Shown: positions 1 to 9,184, counted from the stretch's first letter. The stretch: 64,000 nucleotides of DNA from Sphingobacterium sp. N143 (GCF_030325625.1 NZ_JACAIS010000008.1:62001-126000), one strand, 5' to 3'. Numbers and translations: made by a program. The notes: generated by a model not told the origin, from the letters alone.

Positions 1-2337
1 AAAAATCAACCAATACAAATGCGATTCAATGAGTTGATGACGGGTATCAGGCAGGACGTCGCAGTTAAGATCTTTGGCGAAAATATAGATTCACTGGCTG
101 TATATGCTAATGAGGTTGCGGCACAGATTCAAGCCGTTAAAGGAACCACAGCTCCACAAGTTGAAAGGGTTTCTGGCCTCCCACAGATCAATATTGTATA
201 TGACCGGACTCGGATTGCTAATTATGGATTGACCATACAAGATGTCAATGATGTAGTCAGTACCGCATTTGCGGGTAAAAGTACCGGACAGATCTATGAG
301 AATGAACGTCGTTTCGATTTGGTGGTACGGCTTGATACAACACACAGAAATAGCATTGATGATGTTCGCAGCCTTATGATACCGACTGATACAGGCATTC
401 AGATCCCGCTATCTCAGGTCGCAGTTATTGATTATAAGCTCGGCCCTGCACAGATCAGCCGAGAGGCTGGAAAACGTCGGATTGTGATTGGCTTTAATGT
501 AGCTGGAAGAGACGTGGAAAGCGTCGTCAAAGATATTCAGCAACAGCTTACGACCAAGGTGAAATTACCTGCTGGATACTATTTTACTTATGGTGGACAG
601 TTTGAAAACCTCCAGCAGGCAAGTGCGCGACTTATGATCGCAGTACCGGTTTCCTTATTGCTTATTTTTATGCTATTGTACTTTACCTTCCATTCGTTTA
701 AACAGGCCACATTGATATTTACAGCGATTCCTATGAGTGCAATTGGCGGGGTGTTTGCGCTTATGCTACGAGGGATGCCTTTCAGTATCAGTGCCGGGAT
801 TGGTTTTATCGCCTTGTTTGGGGTAGCCGTGCTGAATGGTATTGTGTTAATTGGGACGTTTAACCAATTGAAGAAAGAGGGAATGGAGGATATCTTTCAG
901 CGGGTTAAAGAAGGGACACTGACCCGGCTGCGGCCCGTATTGATGACTGCTACAGTGGCTTCGCTTGGCTTCCTGCCGATGGCCATCAGTACAAGTGCTG
1001 GGGCTGAGGTTCAAAAACCGCTTGCTACAGTCGTGATTGGAGGATTGGTGACTGCAACATTTCTGACCTTGTTTGTATTACCTTTATTATATATCATTTT
1101 TAATTCAAAGTTGAATATGAAAAGAGGGAATGATACCAAGACCATAACAGTTATAGTGGTCTTTTTATGCTCCTTATTTGGATTTAGAGCATCTGCACAA
1201 GAACGTATTTCTATTGACAATGCGTTGAGTACAGCATTGAAAAACAATCGACAGTTTCGGGTAAATAACGCAGAAATCGCAGGTGCGAATTTCAATGTGA
1301 AAACGGCGAATGAGATTCCCAAGACTGGTATTTTTGTAGAGAATGAAGATTATAGCCCTACGGATAAAGCTGGCTTATTGAAAATTGGTGTGACACAGAG
1401 CATTGCCTGGCCGGGTTTATATTCAGCGCGAAAGGAATATTTTAAAGAACAGCTGAAATATGCCAATCTCAATACGGATGTGTTGAATGCTAGTATCAAG
1501 AAGGATGTACGAACTGCTTATTTTCAACTATGGTATCTTCAGGACAGGCAAAAACTTTATATGGAACTAGACAGTATCTATTCCGCCATGTTTAAGGCTA
1601 CGGAGCTTCGTTTCAGAACAGGGGATGTTGCTGCACTGGATAAGATTGCCGCAGAAGCGCGTTTAAAGGAATTACAGGCACAGGTTGTTCAGAATAAGAA
1701 AGATATGGTGGTTCAACAGCAGCAATTGATGATGTTGTTGGATCGCAATGAGTGGCTATTGCCAGTGGATAAATCGTTGGCAAAGATTTCCGTAGAAGGC
1801 AGTATTTCCGAAGATCTTTCACATCCTATTTTGGCGTTGCAGCAGCAGAATGTGAATATTGCCAACTCAAATATAGCAGTACAGAAGAATACAAATAAAC
1901 CGGAGTTTTCCGGACGGTTTTTCTCACAACGGCTCTGGGGTGCCAAAAATCCAGTTTCCGGTTTCTCTGTATCGGCAGAATTTCCTGTGTTTGGACTTGG
2001 AGCATATAAAAATAAGGTCAAGGCTGCAAATGCTGAGATGGAAGTGCAACAGCAGAAACTAGCATATGATACGCAAGTGTTTCAAACCAATAAGATGAAT
2101 GCGAAGGCAGAGATGGAAAAAAACACGGCGCTGTTGCAATTTTATGAATCCTCGGGGCTAAAGCAGGCTGAGGAGATTATTAAAGCAGCAAGCTTGGGCT
2201 ATAGGGCTGGGGAAATCAATTTCGCCGAACTCAGTCAATTTTTGAGCCAGGCCATTGGTATTCGACAAAACTATCTGGAGGTGCTCAATCAATATAATCA
2301 ATCGGCAATTCAATATAATTATTTCAATAATAAATAA
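1..2337 (+). CDS. Heavy-metal RND efflux pump fused to a TolC-like outer-membrane channel (3' part, 5' cut by window edge)
   Basis: The frame is open from base 1 and the first codons (QPIQMRFNELMTG) match the interior of CzcA/CusA pumps, so the start lies upstream. The first roughly 190 residues are the end of the periplasmic porter domain. Then come hydrophobic helices typical of the RND C-terminal half, including one with the sequence FGVAVLNGIVLIG. From about residue 375 the protein changes to an outer-membrane efflux (OEP/TolC) protein with long helices rich in Gln and Ala. Between the halves lies a signal-peptide-like segment, ITVIVVFLCSLFGFRASAQ. Pump-channel fusions of this kind are known for CzcA-like proteins of Bacteroidota. 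The substrate is probably Cu/Ag or Co/Zn/Cd; the sequence here cannot decide. The adaptor gene follows 7 bp downstream, so the two are one operon. Confidence 0.93.
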   Translation, partial: KNQPIQMRFNELMTGIRQDVAVKIFGENIDSLAVYANEVAAQIQAVKGTTAPQVERVSGLPQINIVYDRTRIANYGLTIQDVNDVVSTAFAGKSTGQIYENERRFDLVVRLDTTHRNSIDDVRSLMIPTDTGIQIPLSQVAVIDYKLGPAQISREAGKRRIVIGFNVAGRDVESVVKDIQQQLTTKVKLPAGYYFTYGGQFENLQQASARLMIAVPVSLLLIFMLLYFTFHSFKQATLIFTAIPMSAIGGVFALMLRGMPFSISAGIGFIALFGVAVLNGIVLIGTFNQLKKEGMEDIFQRVKEGTLTRLRPVLMTATVASLGFLPMAISTSAGAEVQKPLATVVIGGLVTATFLTLFVLPLLYIIFNSKLNMKRGNDTKTITVIVVFLCSLFGFRASAQERISIDNALSTALKNNRQFRVNNAEIAGANFNVKTANEIPKTGIFVENEDYSPTDKAGLLKIGVTQSIAWPGLYSARKEYFKEQLKYANLNTDVLNASIKKDVRTAYFQLWYLQDRQKLYMELDSIYSAMFKATELRFRTGDVAALDKIAAEARLKELQAQVVQNKKDMVVQQQQLMMLLDRNEWLLPVDKSLAKISVEGSISEDLSHPILALQQQNVNIANSNIAVQKNTNKPEFSGRFFSQRLWGAKNPVSGFSVSAEFPVFGLGAYKNKVKAANAEMEVQQQKLAYDTQVFQTNKMNAKAEMEKNTALLQFYESSGLKQAEEIIKAASLGYRAGEINFAELSQFLSQAIGIRQNYLEVLNQYNQSAIQYNYFNNK

Positions 2338-2344
2338 GTCAATA

Positions 2345-3658
2345 ATGAAAATTTCCAAAATATTCTTTGTAGTCGCATTCATCACAGTTTTTTATGGCTG
2401 TGGGGCTAAGCATTCGGAGGGCGACGGCCATGCTCACGAAAAGGAGGAGGCAAAAGGTGACACAGAGGAAGGACATAAGGACGGTCCAGTGACGGTGGCC
2501 ACACTAAGTGGACAGCAGATTAAAGCTGTGGGGATCGCCTTTGGGAATATAGAAAACAAAGAGCTGACCGCAACAATTAAGGCAAATGGTCTGTTGAGTG
2601 TTCCGAACAACAATAAAGCGAATGCAACCACACTCTATGGTGGGGTCATCAAAACGTTAAATGTTCAGTTGGGTGATATTGTTCGCAAAGGACAAGTGAT
2701 CGCAACCATCACAAATCCGCAGTTTGTGCAGCTCCAGGAGGAATATGTGGCATTGGCAAGCAGAATCACGCTTGCCGAACAGGAGATGAGAAGACAACAG
2801 GAACTGAATGAGGGAAATGCGGGGGCCAGGAAGAACCTACAGGCAGCTACTGCAGAATTTAATGGCCTACGCGCACGCAAAGCATCACTTCAACAGCAGA
2901 TTAAGCTGATGGGAATTAATCCCAATACAGTCAATCTTTCGAATCTAAAGACCTCATTGACTGTAACTAGCCCAATCAATGGAACAGTGAGCAACGTTAT
3001 CGCAAAAATAGGTAGTTATGTGGATGTGTCTTCTCCAGTAATTGAGATTGTCGATAACAGTTTATTGCATCTAGATCTTCAGGTGTTTGAAAAAGACCTT
3101 CCATTGATCAAAGTGGGACAAATTATCAATTTTCAATTGACCAATAACCCCGATAAAACGTATTCGGCTAAAGTATTTACCATTGGTTCTTCTTTTGAAA
3201 ATGATAGTAAGACCATTGCTGTACACAGCACGGTAATTGGAAGTAAGGTAGGATTGATTGATGGTATGAATATCACTGGAATGATTGGTATTAATAATGT
3301 TACGAGCCCTGCGGTACCAAATGATGCCATCGTTGAGGCTGACGGTAAGTATTATATTTTTATTGAAACAGACAAAACACCCGAAGAACATGGAGCTGGA
3401 CATGATGACCATGGCCATGCTCATGATGAAGGAGAAGCTAAACATGCACACCAAAATGAACAGGAGGCTGCTAGGCATGCTGAGGAGCAAGGCAAGAACA
3501 CCAACTTTGAGAAAATAGAGGTTCAAAAAGGTGTTTCTGCCATGGGATACACGGCTGTCACACCAGTACAAGAAATTCCTGACCATACAAAAATTGTCGT
3601 CAAAGGGGCTTTCTTCATCAATGCAAAAATGAGTAATACTGGTGGACATGAGCATTAA
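2345..3658 (+). CDS. Periplasmic adaptor (membrane fusion) lipoprotein of the RND metal pump, His-rich
   Basis: CzcB/CusB-type adaptor of 437 aa linking the upstream pump to its channel. I chose the ATG at 2345 rather than an in-frame TTG at 2255, because it gives a lipoprotein signal ending FYGCGAKH and does not overlap the pump gene. The barrel-sandwich hybrid halves are visible (GGVIKTLNVQLGDIVRKGQV, then VTSPINGTVSNVIAKIGSYV) around a helical hairpin (LQEEYVALASRITLAEQ), followed by a beta-barrel part. Two His-rich stretches stand out: one just after the lipid-anchor Cys (residues about 20-45) and one near residues 345-385 rich in His, Asp and Glu. The second is an insertion in the C-terminal domain and probably binds the exported metal or buffers it in the periplasm. 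Confidence 0.95.
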   Translation: MKISKIFFVVAFITVFYGCGAKHSEGDGHAHEKEEAKGDTEEGHKDGPVTVATLSGQQIKAVGIAFGNIENKELTATIKANGLLSVPNNNKANATTLYGGVIKTLNVQLGDIVRKGQVIATITNPQFVQLQEEYVALASRITLAEQEMRRQQELNEGNAGARKNLQAATAEFNGLRARKASLQQQIKLMGINPNTVNLSNLKTSLTVTSPINGTVSNVIAKIGSYVDVSSPVIEIVDNSLLHLDLQVFEKDLPLIKVGQIINFQLTNNPDKTYSAKVFTIGSSFENDSKTIAVHSTVIGSKVGLIDGMNITGMIGINNVTSPAVPNDAIVEADGKYYIFIETDKTPEEHGAGHDDHGHAHDEGEAKHAHQNEQEAARHAEEQGKNTNFEKIEVQKGVSAMGYTAVTPVQEIPDHTKIVVKGAFFINAKMSNTGGHEH

Positions 3659-3709
3659 GGTGCTGTTGGAAAGATGAAAATGGTGAAATGCTAAATTTAT
3701 TTTTTAGTC

Positions 3710-3746
3710 GATGTACCCTTACATGAATCATTTCATGGGGTACATC
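3710..3746. repeat. Two-step inverted repeat after the efflux operon
   Basis: Outer arms GATGTACCC (3710-3718) and GGGTACATC (3738-3746) enclose a second inverted repeat built on CATGAA/TTTCATG. This forms a strong hairpin 50 bp after the adaptor stop codon. It lacks a clear T-run on either strand, so it may be a processing or 3'-protecting hairpin rather than a classical terminator. Confidence 0.5.
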
Positions 3747-3818
3747 CTTAAAAGTAGGTACGATACAGGCTGGGGTTATATGATGAAAAGATATTATACC
3801 CGCTGGAAGGTATCAATC

Positions 3819-4112
3819 TTATTGTTTAGGTACAACCAATGTCTCGTAAATTGGCCATAAAAAAGCGAGGTCATCATCAGATTGTGCTTCCGGATAATGT
3901 TCATCATGTAGGTTTCTGATTTCCACTCCCTGCCCCTGATCATTGATGACGACAGCTGCCCGGAGTTCATCAGAACCTTCGTAGTAGATTCCTACACCGA
4001 CAAGTCTTCCGTTGAGCATAATCTCGCTCACTACATATCTTCTTATTTTTCTGCCCTTCGGGCTATTGTCTCCCTTGGAGATGGTATTTCCTTTTGTATA
4101 ATGTCTTTCCAT
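3819..4112 (-). CDS. Small conserved-type hypothetical protein, 97 aa
   Basis: I do not recognise this family. It is a soluble, charged protein without signal peptide or membrane segment. It starts with a Lys/Arg-rich stretch (MERHYTKGNTISKGDNS), followed by alternating hydrophobic strands (IRRYVVSEIMLNGRLVGVGI, then AAVVINDQGQGVEIRNLHDE) that suggest a small beta-sheet domain, and an acidic tail. It is transcribed divergently from the GIY-YIG nuclease gene. Protein-like composition and a normal start make a real gene likely, but no function can be assigned. Confidence 0.6.
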   Translation of the reverse strand: MERHYTKGNTISKGDNSPKGRKIRRYVVSEIMLNGRLVGVGIYYEGSDELRAAVVINDQGQGVEIRNLHDEHYPEAQSDDDLAFLWPIYETLVVPKQ

Positions 4113-4131
4113 ATCGCTAGAACAGTTGACC

Positions 4132-4163
4132 TTGTTATTTTGTTGTTCAAAAAGCTACCTTTG
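4132..4163 (+). promoter_or_regulatory. Promoter of the GIY-YIG nuclease gene
   Basis: TACCTTTG at 4156-4163 matches the Bacteroidota -7 element TAnnTTTG, with TTG at 4132-4134 about 21 bp upstream. It lies between the TTG at 4126 and the ATG at 4192, so it supports the ATG as translation start. Confidence 0.5.
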
Positions 4164-4191
4164 TAGAATAGTAAGCCGTGAAGCTATTGTG

Positions 4192-4989
4192 ATGACAAAA
4201 GAAGAGATGATCGAGATGCTGGAAGGCGTTCCTTCAGCAGTTGGTGTATATTATATTTATGACAGCAATGGAATGTTGATTTATGTAGGCAAGAGCATTG
4301 ATATCAGAAAGAGATTATTGCAGCATTTCAGAAGTTCAGATTTTAAAGAACGTAAAATACAACGCGCTGCCAGTAAAGTGACGTTCGAACTGACGGGACA
4401 TGAACTGTTGGCGCTTCTGCATGAATCAGATCTAATCAAAAAACACCAGCCACTTTATAATCGTGCACAACGGCGGACTCATTACGGGTTTGGTCTTTAT
4501 CTGCACCTGAACCCACAGGGCTATCAGGTGTTAAAGATTGAATCCCTAGATCCTGAGCGAGAGGAATTGATGTTATTTTCGAGCTATCAAGAAGGCAAAG
4601 AGCAGCTATTTCGGATAACAGAAGAATATCAGCTTTGTCAAAAGATCAACGGTCTCCATAACAGTAAAAAATCGTGTTTTCAATATATGCTGAAAGCTTG
4701 TAAAGGAGCTTGTATTGCAGTAGAGTCCCCTGAGGACTATAACTTACGGGTAAATGCATTTGCAGTGTCATCCGAATTACCCACTGGAGAGATCTTCTTG
4801 GAGTTTTTGGGAAGAACACCCGAAGAAAAAGGTCTTGTTTATCTTCAGGATGGTCGTTACCTGGGATTTGGATATTGTGCTAAACAGATCCGTAGCAAGA
4901 AAAAAAAGCGAGAAGCGATTGTCTCAAAAATGGATAACCGGGATGTAAGGCGAATTTTGAAGCGCCATTTTATGCTCCATCCTTTATAG
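4192..4989 (+). CDS. GIY-YIG nuclease of the UvrC/Cho type
   Basis: 265 aa. The GIY-YIG signature is present near the N-terminus (VGVYYIYDSNG, then LIYVGKSIDIRKRLLQHF) with the catalytic-type Arg in KRLLQHF and a Glu about 50 residues later. This is the nuclease fold that makes the 3' incision in UvrC and Cho. A C-terminal segment with CFQYMLKACKGACI resembles the Cys-containing part of UvrC N-terminal regions and of Bacteroidota DNA-polymerase-III-epsilon/GIY-YIG fusions. Here there is no exonuclease domain and no UvrC endonuclease-V or HhH domain, so it is a stand-alone Cho-like protein. It probably acts in nucleotide excision repair as an accessory incision enzyme. ATG 4192 was chosen over a TTG at 4126 because of the promoter in between. 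Confidence 0.85.
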   Translation: MTKEEMIEMLEGVPSAVGVYYIYDSNGMLIYVGKSIDIRKRLLQHFRSSDFKERKIQRAASKVTFELTGHELLALLHESDLIKKHQPLYNRAQRRTHYGFGLYLHLNPQGYQVLKIESLDPEREELMLFSSYQEGKEQLFRITEEYQLCQKINGLHNSKKSCFQYMLKACKGACIAVESPEDYNLRVNAFAVSSELPTGEIFLEFLGRTPEEKGLVYLQDGRYLGFGYCAKQIRSKKKKREAIVSKMDNRDVRRILKRHFMLHPL

Positions 4990-5045
4990 TTTTATATTAT
5001 TCAAAAATGTAATTAAAATTATTTATTACATTGTAATATAGTTCT

Positions 5046-6641
5046 TTATTTTTTTAATCTTTCTAGGAATTTATTGTTTTTTTCATCCGAATCTTTATAA
5101 TATTCCCGAGCATCCTCGAGCTTTTTATGCATCTGTTGGCGAACCTTACTATATGCAGGTGAGTTATACACATTATGCATTTCCTGTGGGTCCTTTTCTA
5201 GGTCGTAAAGTTCCCATTCATCCACATCGTAATAGAAATGCATCAACTTATAGCGATCAGTGCGAATTCCGTAATGTCTTTTTACCATATGGATTGATGG
5301 ATATTCATAATAGGTATAATAGACCGCATCGCGCCATTTGTGCTGCTTTCCGTTTAACAGACCACGAAAAGATTTACCTTGCATATCTGTTGGGATTTCT
5401 ATTCCGGCATAGTCCAAAATTGTCGGTGCAAAATCCAGGTTTTGTACCAGAGCTTTGGATGATTGGCCGGCCTTGATTTCCTTTGGATAACGTATTAACA
5501 AAGGTGTCCTTAAAGATTCCTCATACATAAATCGCTTATCGAACCAGCCATGTTCACCAAGATAAAAACCTTGGTCAGAAGTATAAATGACAATGGTATT
5601 TTCGTCCAGTCCATTTTGTTTCAAAAAATCCAACAAGCGGCCTACGCCATCGTCCACCGCAGCTACGGTGCCGAGGTAATCTTGCATATAACGCTGGTAA
5701 CGCCATTGCATCAGGTCTTTCTGTGACATCCGGGGATACTTCTCTTTAAAATCTGCCATAATGGGATTATAGACAGAATCCCAGGCAGCACGTTCTGCTG
5801 TGGTCATTCTGCCCAAATTATTATTGAAGGCGGCTTTGTCCCAACTCAGGTATTCCTTGATCCCCAATTCATTCATTAGGGGCGGAGGGACTTTATTGTC
5901 TCCAGCCCAGTTCATATGCTTAAGGATATTCATTTCGGCTGTTTTGGCAGCTGTACCACGTTCATCATAGCTGTCAAATAGGGTTTGGGGTTCCTTGTAA
6001 GTTTTAGCGGTGTAAGCTTGGATATGGCGCAGTGCCGGTAGCCATTCACGATGGGGAGCCTTTTGATGGTAAAGAACACAAAATGGTTTGCTGGTGTCAC
6101 GCTTTGCAATCCAGTCCAAGGTCATATCTGTAGTAAGGTCCGAAACATAGCCCTTGATCTGCTGTTTGACCCCATTAATAATAAAATTAGGGTTGTAGTA
6201 TTCTCCCTGATCGATCAGTACCGCAGAGTGATTGAATCCTTGAGGCAAGCCATCCATATGAATTTTACCAATTAAGGCAGTTTGATAACCATTTTTCTGA
6301 AGGATCTTTGCGAAATTATCCTGATTCCAGTCAAATTTAGCTTCATTGTCAATTTTTCCGTTGATGTAACTATGTTTGCCCGTCAACAATACTGCACGGC
6401 TGGGGGCGCAGAGTGAATTGGTGACTGTGGCACGCGTAAAAATTGCTCCTTCTTTCGCTAATTGGTCAATATGAGGTGTTTCATTTAACCCATAGCCATA
6501 GGCACTGATGGCCTGATAACCGTGGTCATCACTCATAATATATACGATGTTTGGTCGCTTTTTTGTCTTATTGCCTTGAGCTTGAGTTATATATGAGGCT
6601 AAGCACAAAAATGCCAATGCAGTAATACAGTGTATTTTCAT
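5046..6641 (-). CDS. Secreted sulfatase (formylglycine-dependent, S1 family)
   Basis: 531 aa with an N-terminal signal peptide ending near ITQAQG. It shows the alkaline-phosphatase-like sulfatase core: NIVYIMSDDHG (Asp38 and Asp39, metal ligands), the CxPSR sulfatase signature with Cys78 (CAPSRAVLLTGKH), which would be converted to formylglycine by a maturase not in this window, and TSDQGFYLGEHG near the second metal site. The closing DAREYYKDSDEKN tail is typical of sulfatases related to N-sulfoglucosamine and glycan sulfohydrolases. It hydrolyses sulfate esters from a polysaccharide in the periplasm or outside. There is no SusCD pair or glycosidase beside it, so the substrate is unknown. 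It is a single gene reading toward the nuclease gene. Confidence 0.95.
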   Translation of the reverse strand: MKIHCITALAFLCLASYITQAQGNKTKKRPNIVYIMSDDHGYQAISAYGYGLNETPHIDQLAKEGAIFTRATVTNSLCAPSRAVLLTGKHSYINGKIDNEAKFDWNQDNFAKILQKNGYQTALIGKIHMDGLPQGFNHSAVLIDQGEYYNPNFIINGVKQQIKGYVSDLTTDMTLDWIAKRDTSKPFCVLYHQKAPHREWLPALRHIQAYTAKTYKEPQTLFDSYDERGTAAKTAEMNILKHMNWAGDNKVPPPLMNELGIKEYLSWDKAAFNNNLGRMTTAERAAWDSVYNPIMADFKEKYPRMSQKDLMQWRYQRYMQDYLGTVAAVDDGVGRLLDFLKQNGLDENTIVIYTSDQGFYLGEHGWFDKRFMYEESLRTPLLIRYPKEIKAGQSSKALVQNLDFAPTILDYAGIEIPTDMQGKSFRGLLNGKQHKWRDAVYYTYYEYPSIHMVKRHYGIRTDRYKLMHFYYDVDEWELYDLEKDPQEMHNVYNSPAYSKVRQQMHKKLEDAREYYKDSDEKNNKFLERLKK

Positions 6642-6774
6642 TCTAAAGATGTACTGGTTTAGACGATCATTGATCGGTTGTTTCTTCTTCCTCTAATATA
6701 AGTCTTAATTTAATATAATCCCATAATTTTCTGCTTATCTATTATTCTAGTAATAGGGAGTACAATTTAACTTA

Positions 6775-6806
6775 TTTGTTTAATTAATATTTCTGATAGA
6801 AATTTG
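6775..6806 (+). promoter_or_regulatory. Promoter of the AraJ/YdhP-like MFS gene
   Basis: TTTG (6775-6778), 20 bp spacer, GAAATTTG (6799-6806), a one-mismatch fit to TAnnTTTG, 24 bp before the start codon. It shows that GAAATTTG can serve as a -7 element in this genome. Confidence 0.55.
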
Positions 6807-6830
6807 TACTATTAATAATTTTAGTTATAT

Positions 6831-8024
6831 ATGAAAAAGAGTTTATTTTCTCTTGCATTGGGCGGATTGGGGATCGGAGTGACTGAATTCAGTATGATGG
6901 GTATGTTACCAGATGTGGCACAGGATCTACAAGTGTCAATTCCCGAAGCTGGATACCTGATTAGCGCCTATGCACTTGGGGTTGTCGTTGGTGCTCCGTT
7001 ATTAGTGGTCGGCATGAATAGGTTTTCACCCGTAAAGACACTGGTAGTGCTAATGGGCCTATTTACTTTATTCAATGGTTTGTCGATCATTGCTCCAGAT
7101 TATCATTTGTTATTGCTATCACGGTTTATTTCGGGCTTGCCACATGGTGCATTTTTTGGTGTGGGATCGGTTATTGCTAGCAGGCTGGCAGATAAAGGAA
7201 AGGAAGCTCAGGCGGTTGCCACAATGTTCTCTGGACTCACTGTAGCCAATTTGCTTGGAGTGCCTCTAGGGACATATATTGGACATCATTTTTCATGGCG
7301 TTATACGTTTTTGCTGATTGCCCTTATTGGACTACTGACAATGCTGGCGTTAAAATTGTGGATGCCCCGCATGGAGTACCAGGCTAAGAAAAATCCCTGG
7401 AAGGATTTCAATATCTTTCGTAATGGTAATGTTTGGTTGATGGTATTGATATTTTCGGTTGCTCCGGGAGCACTTTTTGCATGGATAAGTTATATTGCAC
7501 CTTTGATGAGTGAAGTTTCGGGTATTGCAGACCGTTTTTTGCCATATATTATGGTATTGGCAGGCCTAGGGATGTTTGTGGGCAACCTGATCGGTGGGAA
7601 GCTAACAGACACTTATTCACCCAGTGTAATTGTTATCACTGTGTTGGTGCTCCAAATTGTATGTATGCTGGTGATTTTTATGACGTCTGAAAATGCATGG
7701 CTATCCTTACTAATGACTTTCCTTACAGGAGTGACTACTTTTGCTCTGGTTCCTTCATTAACTTTACTTCTCCTAAACTCTGTAAAAAGTGATGCTGAAA
7801 TGCTTGTGGCATCCTTAGGTCCGGCCTGTTTTAATATCGCAAATGCATTAGGCGCTTTTTTAGGTGGAGTTCCACTTGATCAAGGTTATGGTTATACGGC
7901 ACCGGCACTAGTAGGTGCAGCAATGGCTGGGGTAGGAATCGTTATTTCCGTATTTTATATTCAACGGAATAAAAAAGTTAACTATCCAGATAAGAAAGCT
8001 CAATTAGCGGATATTTTACCTTAA
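6831..8024 (+). CDS. MFS exporter of the DHA1 (AraJ/YdhP-like) family
   Basis: 397 aa with about 12 hydrophobic segments. The N-terminal pattern (LALGGLGIGVTEFSMMGMLP) and SAYALGVVVGAPLL are characteristic of the AraJ/YdhP branch of drug:H+ antiporters. The conserved loop after TM4-5 (SGLPHGAFFGVGSVIASRLA) is also present. These proteins export small molecules, sugars or drugs at the inner membrane. It is monocistronic with its own promoter; the neighbouring pirin gene has a separate promoter. No regulator gene is adjacent and the substrate cannot be inferred. Confidence 0.92.
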   Translation: MKKSLFSLALGGLGIGVTEFSMMGMLPDVAQDLQVSIPEAGYLISAYALGVVVGAPLLVVGMNRFSPVKTLVVLMGLFTLFNGLSIIAPDYHLLLLSRFISGLPHGAFFGVGSVIASRLADKGKEAQAVATMFSGLTVANLLGVPLGTYIGHHFSWRYTFLLIALIGLLTMLALKLWMPRMEYQAKKNPWKDFNIFRNGNVWLMVLIFSVAPGALFAWISYIAPLMSEVSGIADRFLPYIMVLAGLGMFVGNLIGGKLTDTYSPSVIVITVLVLQIVCMLVIFMTSENAWLSLLMTFLTGVTTFALVPSLTLLLLNSVKSDAEMLVASLGPACFNIANALGAFLGGVPLDQGYGYTAPALVGAAMAGVGIVISVFYIQRNKKVNYPDKKAQLADILP

Positions 8025-8093
8025 GATCCCTATGCTGTCTGTTCAAATAAAACATACCGCGAATATTTCGATTATGAGAGCTGTGCACCTTAA

Positions 8094-8129
8094 AACAAAT
8101 AAACTTAACCTACATTAAGTTTATTTGTT
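8094..8129. repeat. 14-bp perfect inverted repeat between the MFS and pirin genes
   Basis: Arms AACAAATAAACTTA (8094-8107) and TAAGTTTATTTGTT (8116-8129), loop of 8 nt. It sits about 36-71 bp upstream of the pirin -7 element and 70 bp after the MFS stop. It could terminate the MFS transcript or act as an operator for pirin; the arms are AT-rich and lack a T-run. Confidence 0.5.
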
Positions 8130-8137
8130 AATCCAGG

Positions 8138-8172
8138 TTGTTGGCGGTAGGCCTGTGCTTGTCGTATCTTTG
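8138..8172 (+). promoter_or_regulatory. Promoter of the pirin gene
   Basis: TATCTTTG (8165-8172) is a full match to TAnnTTTG, with TTG at 8141-8143 at 21 bp. It gives a leader of about 65 nt. Confidence 0.55.
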
Positions 8173-8244
8173 ATTTATCAACAATCTATTTTCATTGGGC
8201 TGTTGACCTAAAGTAAATTAGAAATATTTAAGGAGATTTATAAC

Positions 8245-9114
8245 ATGAAAAAGTCAATCGAGAGAATTTCACCACGTCCAGCTCAACCAGGTATGGTGGG
8301 CGACGGATTCCGGGTATTTAACATGATTCCTGGGGGTGGTATTTCACAAAGAAGGATGAGCCCTTTTCTTTTATTGGACTTTAATGCAGAATTTGATTTC
8401 GGACCATCCGATCATATTCGGGGTGTCGATGTGCATCCTCATAAAGGATTTGAGACAGTAACTATTGCCTATAAAGGTCGGGTGGCACATCATGATAGTT
8501 CAGGCAACCACGGTGTGATTAATCCGGGAGATGTGCAATGGATGACCGCAGGTGCAGGTATTTTACATAAAGAATATCACGAAGAAACATTTTCAAAAGT
8601 AGGTGGTCCGTTTGAAATGGTCCAGCTCTGGGTAAATTTGCCGGCTAAAGACAAATCCACCCCAGCACATTATCAGGCGATCACAGCTGATCAAATGGGG
8701 AAAGTGGTACTTCCGAAAGATGCGGGTATTGTGAATGTGATTGCTGGAAAATTTGAGAATACGGTCGGACCGGCAAGTACATACACTCCTGTAAACCTAT
8801 TTGATATTAAACTTGAACAAGGCCATCAAACAGCATTTGCGGTACCCGGCAACCATAACACGGCATTATTGGTTGTAAATGGAGAAGTTGAGGTAAATGG
8901 ACAGGTAGCATCTGAACACAGTTTTGTCCTTTTTGCAAACGATGGAGAAGAGATTAGCATAAAAGCTCATGAAAAAGCAGTCATGCTTTTATTGAGTGGT
9001 GAACCAATAGACGAACCTATCGTCAGCTATGGCCCCTTTGTCATGAATACCCAAGAAGAAATATATGCAGCGTTTGAAGATTTTCAAGCGGGCAAATTTG
9101 GAACCTTGGAATAG
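8245..9114 (+). CDS. Pirin family protein
   Basis: 289 aa bicupin of the pirin family. The N-terminal cupin carries the metal-binding residues His64, His66 (VHPHKGFE), His108 and Glu110 (LHKE), the same set as in human pirin and E. coli YhhW. The C-terminal cupin is less conserved, as usual. Characterised members bind Fe and some have quercetin 2,3-dioxygenase activity; others respond to oxidative stress. It is cytoplasmic, with an AGGAG-type ribosome site 11 bp before the ATG, rare strength for this genome. It has its own promoter and a downstream hairpin, so it is a single-gene unit. Confidence 0.95.
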   Translation: MKKSIERISPRPAQPGMVGDGFRVFNMIPGGGISQRRMSPFLLLDFNAEFDFGPSDHIRGVDVHPHKGFETVTIAYKGRVAHHDSSGNHGVINPGDVQWMTAGAGILHKEYHEETFSKVGGPFEMVQLWVNLPAKDKSTPAHYQAITADQMGKVVLPKDAGIVNVIAGKFENTVGPASTYTPVNLFDIKLEQGHQTAFAVPGNHNTALLVVNGEVEVNGQVASEHSFVLFANDGEEISIKAHEKAVMLLLSGEPIDEPIVSYGPFVMNTQEEIYAAFEDFQAGKFGTLE

Positions 9115-9144
9115 TTCAGGTATACTACCCAGAAAGAACTGAAT

Positions 9145-9184
9145 CAATGCCCCTGTGAGCTATTTATTGCACACCGGGGCATTG
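9145..9184 (+). terminator. Hairpin terminator after pirin
   Basis: Arms CAATGCCCC (9145-9153) and GGGGCATTG (9176-9184), with extra pairing inside the loop (TGTG/CACA), followed by a T-rich stretch. It ends the pirin transcript. Confidence 0.65.

Noticed and set aside
3071-3655. 194-codon minus-strand ORF inside the adaptor gene
   Set aside because: It mirrors the His-rich and barrel regions of the adaptor; no start context or protein-like features.
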